The position numbers and the translations under genes were made by a program. Below the pieces are notes generated by a model. That model was not told the origin of the DNA. It saw only the letters and a program-made list of their open reading frames with translations, and made no database searches. Below are positions 15,798-24,700 of a stretch of 64,000 nt of DNA, piece after piece; the first letter of the stretch is position 1, and the number at the start of each line of letters is the position of its first letter. The stretch is from Noviherbaspirillum sp. UKPF54 (GTDB lineage: Bacteria > Pseudomonadota > Gammaproteobacteria > Burkholderiales > Burkholderiaceae_D): the NCBI RefSeq assembly GCF_007874125.1, contig NZ_CP040128.1:3782001-3846000 (forward strand), given 5' to 3'.

Positions 15798-16580
15798 ATG
15801 TATGCGAAGGAAGTGCATCGGGAAGGGAGCAGGCTGCCGGCACCGCGCCAGGCGGCAGGCCTGCTGCGCGCCGCGCGGGCGGCGGCATGCATCGCAGTGG
15901 CGATGCTATTGGGCGCATGTTCCGGCGCGCTGCCGTTCCAGCCCGACCATCAGGCGCAGCAGGGCGCGGCAACAACCTACAGTACGCCGGGCAAGCCGAA
16001 GCACATGCGCGCCACGACCGCGCGCGACATCCTGGCCGAATGGAGCACGTTCGGCATCGAGCGCAAGAGCGCCAGGCGCGGCCGCCTGCCCGACACGATG
16101 CATAGCTACGACGCCCCGCCCGAACTGGCCATGTCGGTGGACGACATCATGGCCAACGCGACATGCCACGCCTGCGAACAAAAGCCGTATCACCAGATGG
16201 TACTCAACGCGGCGCGCCAGCACGGCGTGCCGGCGAGCCTGATCCATGCCGTCATCCAGAAGGAATCCGGCTACCAGCCGGGCGCGACCTCGAAGCGGCA
16301 CGCGCGCGGCCTGATGCAGATCACGCCGGAGACCGGCCGCTTCGTCGGCGTGCACGACAGCCGCCGGCTGTACGACCCGCAAACCAATATCAATGCCGGC
16401 GCAGCCTACCTGAAGTACCTGATGAGCCTGCACGACACTGTCGACAAGGTGCTCGCCGCGTACAACTCGGGACCGGGCACCGTGCGCAAGTACAAGGGCG
16501 TTCCGCCCTTCAGGGAAACCAGGCGCTATGTGCGGGATGTGAAGAAGTATTACGCAAGCGCGGCGACGCGCCCGCATTGA
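15798..16580 (+). CDS. Lytic transglycosylase lipoprotein (SLT domain)
   Basis: A 260-residue protein. A lipoprotein signal with hydrophobic stretch and L-G-A-C lipobox lies at about residues 30-41 ('CIAVAMLLGACSG'). After a linker, the catalytic SLT domain spans about residues 130-250: 'HGVPASLIHAVIQKESGYQP' with the catalytic Glu, 'RHARGLMQITPETG' and 'AAYNSGPGTVRKY'. It cleaves peptidoglycan glycan strands to anhydro-muropeptides from the outer membrane. A GEMM-I riboswitch lies in its long 5' region, so its level is probably set by a cyclic dinucleotide, perhaps linking wall remodelling to secretion or pilus assembly. Confidence 0.92.
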   Translation: MYAKEVHREGSRLPAPRQAAGLLRAARAAACIAVAMLLGACSGALPFQPDHQAQQGAATTYSTPGKPKHMRATTARDILAEWSTFGIERKSARRGRLPDTMHSYDAPPELAMSVDDIMANATCHACEQKPYHQMVLNAARQHGVPASLIHAVIQKESGYQPGATSKRHARGLMQITPETGRFVGVHDSRRLYDPQTNINAGAAYLKYLMSLHDTVDKVLAAYNSGPGTVRKYKGVPPFRETRRYVRDVKKYYASAATRPH

Positions 16581-16601
16581 ACGCGCTGCGCGCGCCGGCG
16601 T

Positions 16602-17000
16602 TCAGGCGCCGACAAACCGGCTGATGTCGCGCGCCGCGTCGGCGTCGATATGGAGGAATTCCAGGCCAACCTTGAAATCCTGCTCGACAGTGTAGAAGCA
16701 GTAGATGACTTGCACGCGCGCGGCAAGGTCGCGCGCGCCGCCGGTTGCGGCAAGCGCGAAGCCGAGCTGGCACTCCTTGCCGACCGCCAGCTGCCTGACC
16801 GAACGCACACACATGCCGCCTGACGAGATATCGACTGTGCTGACCTCGACCGGCACGCCGTCGATCGTGAGCACACCCGCCACCTCGACCCGCTTGCGGT
16901 CCGACTGGCGCTGCTCGCCACGCGGCAGCGGCGGCGGGCCGCCAGGAGCGAACAGTTCGCCGTAGCTCTGAAGATCATCCAACTTCAACTGTTCAGCCAC
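16602..17000 (-). CDS. PilZ-domain protein (c-di-GMP effector)
   Basis: About 132 residues from a GTG at 17000, which has GGAG eight bases upstream; an ATG at 17066 would add a basic, less conserved stretch. The PilZ c-di-GMP site is complete: 'RQSDRKRVEV' (RxxxR box) and 'DISSGGMCVRSV' (D/NxSxxG box), followed by 'GLEFLHIDADAARDISRFV'. A short N-terminal segment 'EQLKLDDLQSYGELF' precedes the domain. Such single-domain proteins relay c-di-GMP to motility or export partners; the partner is unknown. It lies convergent with the riboswitch-controlled transglycosylase and upstream of lapE on the same strand as lapE. Confidence 0.9.
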   Translation of the reverse strand: MAEQLKLDDLQSYGELFAPGGPPPLPRGEQRQSDRKRVEVAGVLTIDGVPVEVSTVDISSGGMCVRSVRQLAVGKECQLGFALAATGGARDLAARVQVIYCFYTVEQDFKVGLEFLHIDADAARDISRFVGA

Positions 17001-17167
17001 GATTTTTTCTCCGTCGACGGTCTGGCGCTGTTGCGATGCACGGGCCGGCAAAACGGCGGCTGGCATTTCCCGCCAACTCTACCACCAATGTTGCTCTACG
17101 AGAATATTTCAAATCAATGGGAACGCATTGGGCCGCACCGGAATGCCGACCGGCGCGGCCCGGGATG

Positions 17168-18667
17168 TCAGTGCTTCTTCTGCGGGGCGGCGGGCTGTTT
17201 CGTGCCGGGTGCCGGGGCCGGCGCGGCGGGCTGCGCAGGCGGCACGGACGACATCGACTCCTTCGCCAGCTCATCCGCCCTTGCATTGAGCGCTGCCTTG
17301 TCCACCGCATAGCTTGCCGGCGCTTCCGCCTGGCAGCGGCTGGCCACCTCCTGCGCATCCTTGTCACCGCCCAGTTCCGGCAGCGCGTCGGCGCCTTGCG
17401 TGGTCAAGCCAAGCGAAGCGATCAGCCCGCCCATGGCCGCCCCCACCCGCGCGCGTGCGGAGGTCAGATCATGGCTGGCGTTGGTGTAGGCACGGCGCGC
17501 CTGGAACAGTTCGTTTTCGGTGTCGAGCAGGTCGAGCAGGGTACGCTGGCCGATGTCGAACTGCTTGCGGTAGGCGTCACGCGACTTTTCGGTGGACAGC
17601 TGATGCTGATCGAGGTACTCGATCTGTTCGGTCAGCTTGCGCATGTCGTTATAGGCCACCGCGAGCGTCTGGCGCAGGTCGCGGCAGGACTTGTCGAGCA
17701 AGTCCTGCGCGGCGTTGATCTGCTGGGCAAGCTGGCGCGAGCGCGCGAGGTCGGAGCCGCCGCTGAACAAATTCCAGTTCAGCACTAGGCCGCCGCTGTG
17801 GTTCGACTGGCTTCCGGGGTAACCACTGACGTTCTGCCCGAACGCGCTGCGCACCTGGAAGTCGATGCGCGGCTGATAGCTGGCGCTGCGGATGCGCGCG
17901 GCACTCTCGGTCGAGCGCACGTTTTCAAGCGCGGCCATCAGCGCCGGGTTGCGCTTGATCGCGGCGGTCAGCGCGCCGTTGACGTCGGCCGGCATGCTCT
18001 CGGTCATGGCCGGCACCGCGCCGAGATCCTTGGCCGGCAAGCTGCCGGTCAGGCGCTGAAAGCGCGCCGTCACGTCGTGCAGGTTGGCCGTTTCGGTCAG
18101 CAGGTTCGATTCCGCCAGCGCCAGGCGCCCGGAAGCGGTTTCCAGGTCGACGCGACGTCCCACGCCAGCCTGCGCCTTGCGCTGCACCTGCTCGAACAGG
18201 GCGCGGTGCTGCACATAGTTTTCCTCGGCAAAGGCGACCAGCTCGCGATAGCGCTGCACATCGTCATAGGCGCGCACCAGTTCCAGCGCGGTGCTTTCGG
18301 ACGTATCGCGCAGCTCGTAGAACCGTACCAGCGCCGCGTGATCCAGGCGCTGCACATCGTTGCGCGTGGCAAAGCCGTCATACAGCATCTGCGTCAGCGT
18401 GAGGGTCGCGGTGTTCTGATTGTAGGTTGCCAGCGACAGCGGATCGTGGCGGTTTTCGCGGCTGACGCTGGCGGATACGTCCGCGCGCGGGAAGTAGCCG
18501 CCGAAGGCCGCGGTGCGCTCTTCCTTGGCGGCCTGCCAGGCGTGGTAGCGCGATTGCACTTCGGGATTGGAGAGTAGCGTGCGCTGAGCTGTTTCCTTGA
18601 AGGAGGAGACCTGCGCCGTAGCACATAACGGGAAAAGCAAAACGCCGGCTAACAATTTCTTGTTCAT
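17168..18667 (-). CDS. lapE: TolC-family outer-membrane channel of the Lap type I secretion system
   Basis: A 499-residue TolC/OEP protein with signal peptide (MNKKLLAGVLLFPLCATAQV). Two OEP repeats are visible: the first around 'ENRHDPLSLATYNQNTATLT' to 'AESNLLTETANLHDVTARFQ', the second around 'LVLNWNLFSGGSDLARSRQL' to 'FDIGQRTLLDLLDTENELFQ', the latter a very common TolC signature. The last about 60 residues are a Pro/Ala-rich tail. It forms the outer exit for the adhesin with LapB and LapC. It is divergent from lapG-lapD; a TATAAT -10 candidate lies at 18709-18714 in the AT-rich region upstream. Confidence 0.9.
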   Translation of the reverse strand: MNKKLLAGVLLFPLCATAQVSSFKETAQRTLLSNPEVQSRYHAWQAAKEERTAAFGGYFPRADVSASVSRENRHDPLSLATYNQNTATLTLTQMLYDGFATRNDVQRLDHAALVRFYELRDTSESTALELVRAYDDVQRYRELVAFAEENYVQHRALFEQVQRKAQAGVGRRVDLETASGRLALAESNLLTETANLHDVTARFQRLTGSLPAKDLGAVPAMTESMPADVNGALTAAIKRNPALMAALENVRSTESAARIRSASYQPRIDFQVRSAFGQNVSGYPGSQSNHSGGLVLNWNLFSGGSDLARSRQLAQQINAAQDLLDKSCRDLRQTLAVAYNDMRKLTEQIEYLDQHQLSTEKSRDAYRKQFDIGQRTLLDLLDTENELFQARRAYTNASHDLTSARARVGAAMGGLIASLGLTTQGADALPELGGDKDAQEVASRCQAEAPASYAVDKAALNARADELAKESMSSVPPAQPAAPAPAPGTKQPAAPQKKH

Positions 18668-18877
18668 ACATCCCCCAATACAAAAAGTTACAATATTTTC
18701 ACTTATGAATTATATTGGTATATATCAAACATTTCCGGGAAAAAACGCGAAGTGGTTGTAAATAGCCATCATTTTTTCCTATAAGCAATAAAAATCGCCG
18801 CTTCGATGAAAGCGGAAGCGATTCGGGCAGGATTTGACGGCTGTTGCGATTTAGGCTGGACAGCAAGAGGCGGGGCC

Positions 18878-19642
18878 GTGTTTGCGCTCGGAGGTTCAGG
18901 TAGCGGATGGTATGATTGCCTCACAACAACTTATTGCGTGCTCCGCGCTTTGCCTACCTGTTTGCGTCTGCCGACCTGGCTGCTTTGCCTGATGCTTGTC
19001 GTGGCAGCCGGAACCCTGCTGCTGTCGTCCGAGCGCGCGGTCGCCATCGACGTCGGGCGCCTGCTGGCGACCTATACCAAATACCGCGGCGACAATCCGC
19101 AGCCGTTTCGCGACTGGCAGTTGTTGATCCGGGATGGCCAGGCGATGGCGGTCGGCGACAAGCTGCGCCGCGTAAACGAATTCTTCAACCGCCGCATTCA
19201 GTTCGGCGACGACCAGCAGATCTGGGGCCAAAGCGACTACTGGGCCACGCCGATGGAAACCTTGTCCAAGGGCGCGGGCGACTGCGAGGATTTTTCCATC
19301 GCCAAGTACTTTTCCCTGCTGGCGCTAGGCGTGCCGGTCGAGCAGCTGCGGCTCATCTACGTCAAGGCGCGCATCGGCGGCCCGTCCAGCGCGATCCAGC
19401 AGGCGCACATGGTGCTGGCGTTCTATGCGTCGCCGGATGCCGAGCCGCTGGTGCTGGACAACCTCGTCACCGAAATCCGCCCCGCCTCGCGCCGCACCGA
19501 CCTGCAGCCGGTCTTCAGCTTCAACAGCCAGGGCATCTTCGCCGGCGTGGCCGGCAATGCCGAGGCCGGTCCGGGCGGCGTGGGCCGCCTGTCGCGCTGG
19601 CAGGACTTGCTGCAGCGCGCGCATAACGAGGGATTCGATTGA
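18878..19642 (+). CDS. lapG: LapG periplasmic cysteine protease (adhesin release)
   Basis: A transglutaminase-like cysteine protease (DUF920/LapG family), about 254 residues from the GTG at 18878, which has AAGAGG seven bases upstream; an ATG at 18806 has no ribosome site. A hydrophobic helix ('LPTWLLCLMLVVAAGTLLL') sends it to the periplasm. The catalytic triad is clear: Cys in 'SKGAGDCEDFSIAKY', His in 'IQQAHMVLAFY', and Asp in 'EPLVLDNLV', with the His-Asp gap of 17 as in Pseudomonas. LapG cleaves the adhesin at a TAAG site, freeing it from the outer membrane when LapD lets it go. lapD follows after 34 bp. The start is uncertain. Confidence 0.9.
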   Translation: MFALGGSGSGWYDCLTTTYCVLRALPTCLRLPTWLLCLMLVVAAGTLLLSSERAVAIDVGRLLATYTKYRGDNPQPFRDWQLLIRDGQAMAVGDKLRRVNEFFNRRIQFGDDQQIWGQSDYWATPMETLSKGAGDCEDFSIAKYFSLLALGVPVEQLRLIYVKARIGGPSSAIQQAHMVLAFYASPDAEPLVLDNLVTEIRPASRRTDLQPVFSFNSQGIFAGVAGNAEAGPGGVGRLSRWQDLLQRAHNEGFD

Positions 19643-19676
19643 TGGCACCAGTCTTCACACCGTAGGAAGAATACAT

Positions 19677-21590
19677 ATGTCCATGTACCGCCAGCTCTGG
19701 CTTGCCTTGATCCTCAGTACCCTGTTGGCGCTGATCGGCAGCCTGCTTGCTTCCACACTGAGCGCGCGCGCCTACCTGCAGGAGCAGCTGCGCCAGAAAA
19801 ATCAGGACAACGCCACGGCGCTGGCGCTGTCGCTCAGCCACGCGAACGTCGACCCGGTTGAAGTGGACCTGGCGGTGGCTGCCATGTTCGACTCCGGGCA
19901 CTACGAATCGATCCGCGTGCGCGACCCGTTCGGCAAGCCGCTGGCCGAGCGCGAAGCCAGGCAGGAACAGTCGGAGGTGCCGGCCTGGTTCGTGCAATAC
20001 TTTCCGATCGTGGCGCCGGCCGGCGAGGCGCAGATCAGCGACGGCTGGAAGCAGGTCGGCAGAGTCACGCTGGTCAGCCACAGCCGCTTCGCCTACAACG
20101 CGCTATGGAAGTCGACCCTGCAGATGATCGCCGCACTGGCCTGCGCCGGCCTGCTCGGCGGCTATCTCGGCACCCTGATCCTGCGCCGCCTGAAGCGCCC
20201 GTTGAACACCGTCATCGAGCAGGCCAAGGCCATCACCGAGCGCCGCTTCATCACCTCGCCCGAGCCGTCCGTACCGGAACTCAAGCAGCTGTCCTCGGCG
20301 ATGAATTTCGCGGTGGCGCGCCTGAAATCGATGTTTGCCGAAGAAACCGCGCGCCTGGAAAGCGTGCGCAAGGAAGCCAACCATGACGCGCTCACCGGCC
20401 TGGCCAACCGGGCGCACTTCATGGCGCGCCTGAAGTCGCTGCTGGAAAGCGACGACGCGCCGGCCGGCGCGCTGCTGTTCATCCGCATCGCCGGGCTGGC
20501 CGACATCAACCGCGATCTGGGGCGGGCTGCCACCGACCAGTTGCTGGCTGCCGTGGCCAAGCTGGTCGGCGCACGCGCGGCGCGCAATCCGGACGCGCTG
20601 GCCGGGCGCCTGAACGGCGCCGATTTCGCACTGCTGCTGCCCGGCGAGGAGCCGGGCCAGGCCGGTGCCGACGAACTGCTCCAGGCGCTGGCGGCGGAAG
20701 CCGGCGCCTACACGGCAGGCGGCGCGAAGATTTGCATCGGCTTGGGCGACTACGCATTCGGGATGAACCTGGCCGGCGTCCTGTCCCGCATCGACGCCGC
20801 GCTAGCCGACGCCGAAGCAGCAGGCACCAGCAACGTGCGCGCCACTGGCGGCGCGGGCAAGCACCCACCGGCGCACAGCGCGCAGCAATGGGCGGAGATG
20901 CTGCGCCGCTCGCTGCAGCAGCGCTGGACGCGGCTGGTGTCCTTTCCCGTGGTCGATTTCTCGGGCCGTCTGCTGCACAAGGAATGCCCGCTGCGCCTGA
21001 AATTCGACGCCGACGGCAAATGGCTGGCGGCAGGCCAGTTCCTGCCGATGGCCGAACGCCTGAATATGACGGCGGAACTCGATCTTGCCGCAGTCAGTAT
21101 GGGTTTGGACAGCTTGCGCAGCGACGCCGGCTTGCAGGGAGTCGCGATCAATCTGTCAGGCCGCTCGATCCAGCACGCAGAATTCCGCCAGCGCCTGCTC
21201 GCGCTGCTCAAGGCCGCGCCCGAGGCGGGCAGGCATTTGTGGCTGGAGATTCCGGAAAACGGCGCACTGAGCCATTTCGACGCCTTCCGCGATTTCTGCG
21301 ACGCGCTGCGCGGCAGCGGCTGCAAGATCGGCCTCGAGCATTTCGGCCGCCAGTTCAGCCAGATCGGCCGCTTCCACGGCCTGGCGATCGATTATCTCAA
21401 GATCGACGCGAGCTTCGTGCGCGACATCGACCATCACCCCGGCAACCAGATGTTCCTCAAGGGCGTGCGCTCGATGGCGCAGTCGATCGGGCTGCAGGTC
21501 ATCGCCGAAGGCGTCGGCAGCAAGGCAGAGCTGGAGACGCTGCGCGCGCTCGGCTTCGACGGCGCCACCGGGCCTGCGATCGAAGCGTAA
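19677..21590 (+). CDS. lapD: LapD inner-membrane c-di-GMP receptor
   Basis: A 637-residue protein beginning MSMYRQLWLALILSTLLAL, the typical LapD start. Order: TM1 (about 8-28), periplasmic domain (29-148) with Trp124 in 'SDGWKQVGRV' matching the LapG-binding Trp125 of P. fluorescens LapD, TM2 (about 150-170), HAMP (171-225), degenerate GGDEF (NGADF at 313-317) and degenerate EAL (KECPLRL at 435-441). Both enzyme motifs are lost, so it should bind c-di-GMP without making or breaking it. Bound, it sequesters LapG in the periplasm and protects the adhesin. It is probably co-transcribed with lapG and convergent with the adhesin gene. Confidence 0.94.
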   Translation: MSMYRQLWLALILSTLLALIGSLLASTLSARAYLQEQLRQKNQDNATALALSLSHANVDPVEVDLAVAAMFDSGHYESIRVRDPFGKPLAEREARQEQSEVPAWFVQYFPIVAPAGEAQISDGWKQVGRVTLVSHSRFAYNALWKSTLQMIAALACAGLLGGYLGTLILRRLKRPLNTVIEQAKAITERRFITSPEPSVPELKQLSSAMNFAVARLKSMFAEETARLESVRKEANHDALTGLANRAHFMARLKSLLESDDAPAGALLFIRIAGLADINRDLGRAATDQLLAAVAKLVGARAARNPDALAGRLNGADFALLLPGEEPGQAGADELLQALAAEAGAYTAGGAKICIGLGDYAFGMNLAGVLSRIDAALADAEAAGTSNVRATGGAGKHPPAHSAQQWAEMLRRSLQQRWTRLVSFPVVDFSGRLLHKECPLRLKFDADGKWLAAGQFLPMAERLNMTAELDLAAVSMGLDSLRSDAGLQGVAINLSGRSIQHAEFRQRLLALLKAAPEAGRHLWLEIPENGALSHFDAFRDFCDALRGSGCKIGLEHFGRQFSQIGRFHGLAIDYLKIDASFVRDIDHHPGNQMFLKGVRSMAQSIGLQVIAEGVGSKAELETLRALGFDGATGPAIEA

Positions 21591-21617
21591 TAGTCCGCGA
21601 CCAGCGGCACAAAAACC

Positions 21618-21640
21618 GAGGGCTCCTTGACGGAGCCCTC
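21618..21640. terminator. Bidirectional rho-independent terminator after lapD
   Basis: GAGGGCTCC-TTGAC-GGAGCCCTC forms a 9-bp stem followed by TTTCATTT on the plus strand; an AAAAA run before it gives a T-run on the minus strand, so it can serve both lapD and the convergent adhesin gene. Confidence 0.85.
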
Positions 21641-21668
21641 TTTCATTTCGGTCCTGCATGTGTCGACT

Positions 21669-21704
21669 GTCATGCGGCCGGCTCAACTCAGCCGGCCGCA
21701 TGAC
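21669..21704. terminator. Long perfect hairpin just after the adhesin stop codon
   Basis: GTCATGCGGCCGGCT and AGCCGGCCGCATGAC form a perfect 15-bp stem with a six-base loop, located 6 bases past the adhesin gene's stop. It likely ends or stabilises the very long adhesin transcript together with the neighbouring terminator. Confidence 0.75.
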
Positions 21705-21709
21705 ACCGT

Positions 21710-24700
21710 TCAGTCGGTGATCAGCTTATTGTTCTGCAACAGGTGCTGGATGATCGCGCCGTCCGAGGTCGTGTTGTACAGCGCCGCCAGATCCACGTTG
21801 CTCAGCACGATCTTCTGATCTTCCGCGCCTGCGCTGTAGCCGTTGTTGAAACCACCATTGCTGCTGACATGAACGATGGTATCGCTGCCCGACTTCTCGA
21901 AGCGCAGGTAGTTGGCCAAGTTGCCGCTGCCAGTGGTGTGGTTCTCGCTCACCAGCAGGTCGCGCAGGTCGAGCCGATCGCCGCTGCCGTCCGCCGTGTA
22001 TGCAGCGGTGCCGAAGTCGGTGATCTTGTCGATTGCCGGCTTGCCGGCGGTGCCGCGATCGGACAATGTCCAAGCGAAGGTATCAGCACCTGCCCCTCCG
22101 GTCAGGGTATCGTTACCAGCACCGCCGATCAACAAGTCATTACCCGCGCCGCCATCGAGACTGTCTGCGCCGCCGTTACCCACCAATACGTCGTTGCCTT
22201 CATATCCGCGAATGGTCTCGGACGAGCTGTCGCCGATAATGATATTGTCAAGGCCGTCGCCACTCAGCGTGCTGTTGTTAGTCGTCCTGATCGTCACATT
22301 CCCGGTATCCGACAAGCCGTCATCCGCAGTGCCGGTGTAAGAGAAGCTGCCGGTGCCATTATTGCTGCCAGAAACACTATCAACAACCTGCCCCCCGCTA
22401 TGGGAAGCGGCGTTGGCAGTGTTGGTAATGGAGATCGAATTCCCGCTTTGATCACTGTCATTCCATAGCAGCCATGCGTCTTTCACCGTCACCTGGCTCT
22501 GCGATACATTGCCGCTGGCCATGATCACGTTGTCGTCCCTGACAATCGGAGCGACATGCGGCTCGCTGAAATTCATGGTGACGGTACTCGAAGAGGTATC
22601 GCCGTCCATGTCGCGCAGGGTATATCCGATCACTTCTTGGGCGACGAATGCCGATGTGCCGCTATGGTAGGTGTAATTACCCGTATCCATATCGATGGTC
22701 AGCGCTCCACCTGCAGTCGTCAGGTTCAATTGATGCGTGGCCGAATCAAAGCTGAAGGAGGTCGTGCCGCTACCAGTGCGAGCGACTGATGAGCCGTCGA
22801 AAGTGAAGTCGTTATTGCCGTAACTGATAACGCTCAAACGTCCTCCGTCAGCGCCGAAGCTTCCAAGCAACGAACCGTCGGTGAGCAGGTTGCCGCTATA
22901 GTCGTTTTGCACCAGCGAAGACAAGGCGGAACCCAATTGACTCATGTCGGACACCACCATGCCATTCCGATCCACGTGGTCGACACCGTTGTAAGCCACC
23001 GGATTGAGATTACTCTGAATCACACCTGAGCCCAAGCCGATCGCATAGGCATTGATATTGTGCGCACTGAGGTAATTCTGCCAATCAGTGATTTCGGAAC
23101 CCGTGATACCCAGGGAATTTGCGGTCCCGCCTGCCGTCGTCGGGTCGCCGTCCGAAAGGAAGTACAGAACGTTCTGGCCACCCGCGATCTTGCCTCCGTT
23201 GGAAAAAGCGGTTTGCACCGCGGCCAAGGCCGCATCGTAGTTCGTGTAGCCACCGGCCGATAAGGTATCCAGGAAAAGTTTGGCCTGGCTGGCCGTGAGC
23301 CAAGTACCGCCGGACCCGTTGTAATTTTGGATGGATGCCGTTGACGAGAACGTTACGAGATTGATCTTAACGTCGCCCAGGCTGTCATACTGTTCGACCA
23401 GCTCCTTGACTGCTGCAACCGACGCCTCGAGTCGAGTCAGACCGGTCATTCCGCTGCCATCGTCCATCGATCCCGAAACATCGAGGACGACCAGGAGGTT
23501 AGTGTCTACCTGGGTAGCGGTATTGCTGATAACGGTAGGGCTAGCGACAGGCATATCGTCCTCGACCGTAACAACGATCGCGCCGTTTGCGCTCGCAACG
23601 CCGTCGGAAACCCGCACTCCGAGGGAGAATGTCAGCGTGTCCTCGGCTGTCGCCGCGTTTGCGTCGCTCACAGGATGGTCAAGTGATCCGGCTAAGGTGA
23701 CCGAATAATGGCCGGCATTATCAATGCTCGCCCGGATGATTTCGCTTCCATTCGCAGTACCGATCAGTGGGTCGTTGCTGCTTCCGGTTCCGCTCCAGGT
23801 CACTGCTGAACCATGTGAAGTCAGCCCGGTCGGACCTGACAAGCTGATCGTCAGGCTGCCGCTATCGCTATCCGATACAGCCAGCGTGCCGGTAGCGACG
23901 GTGGCATTGGTATTGTCCGGATTACCGATGTTATCGGCATTCCCTTGTGCCAGCCCTTCCTCGGAAAGAAGAGCCGTTCCCGAGCCAACGACAGGCCCTT
24001 CGTTGGTACCCAGGATGTTGACCGTGATGGTGCTGGTCGTCCCATCCACGCTGGTCACCGTCAGCTTGTCGGTGTAGGTCTGGCCGGCGACGAACTCGTT
24101 GTGCGCCGTGTCGGTCGCGTAAGTCCAGGTGCCGTCGCTTGCCAGGTTGAAGTGGCCGTAGCCGTTGCTGCCCGCCGCACCGGTCCGCGCCACGAACGTG
24201 GCGGGGCTGTCCACGTCGCTGATCCCCAGTTTGCCGCCGGTGGTCAGAATCGCGTTGGTTTCCGTCAGGTTCACCACTGCCGGTGTGATCATCGCTGCAT
24301 CATTGGTGCCGGTGACCGTGATCGTGACGGTCTGGGCTGCGCTGGCTGCACCGTTATTGTCCGTTGCCGTGTAGGTGAAGCTCACCTGGCGGCTCGTACC
24401 CGCAGCCAGGCTGTCGAAGTCGCTGCCCGGGTTGAAGGTGTACGTGCCGTCCTGGTGGAACGTGAGCGCGCCGTTGCCGCTGCCCACGCCATCCACCAGC
24501 TGGTAGCTGGCGATTGTGCCATCCACGTCGCTGGCCGCCGGTACATTGCCTTCCAGCACGCTGTTCTCTGCGGTCGTGGCAACAGCAGCCACGGCAACCG
24601 GTGCATCATTGGTGCCGGTGATGGTGAAGGTGACCGAAGCCGGCGTGGTGGCGGTGCCGTCCGACACGCCGTAGCTCACCGTCACGGTGGTCGTCGCGCC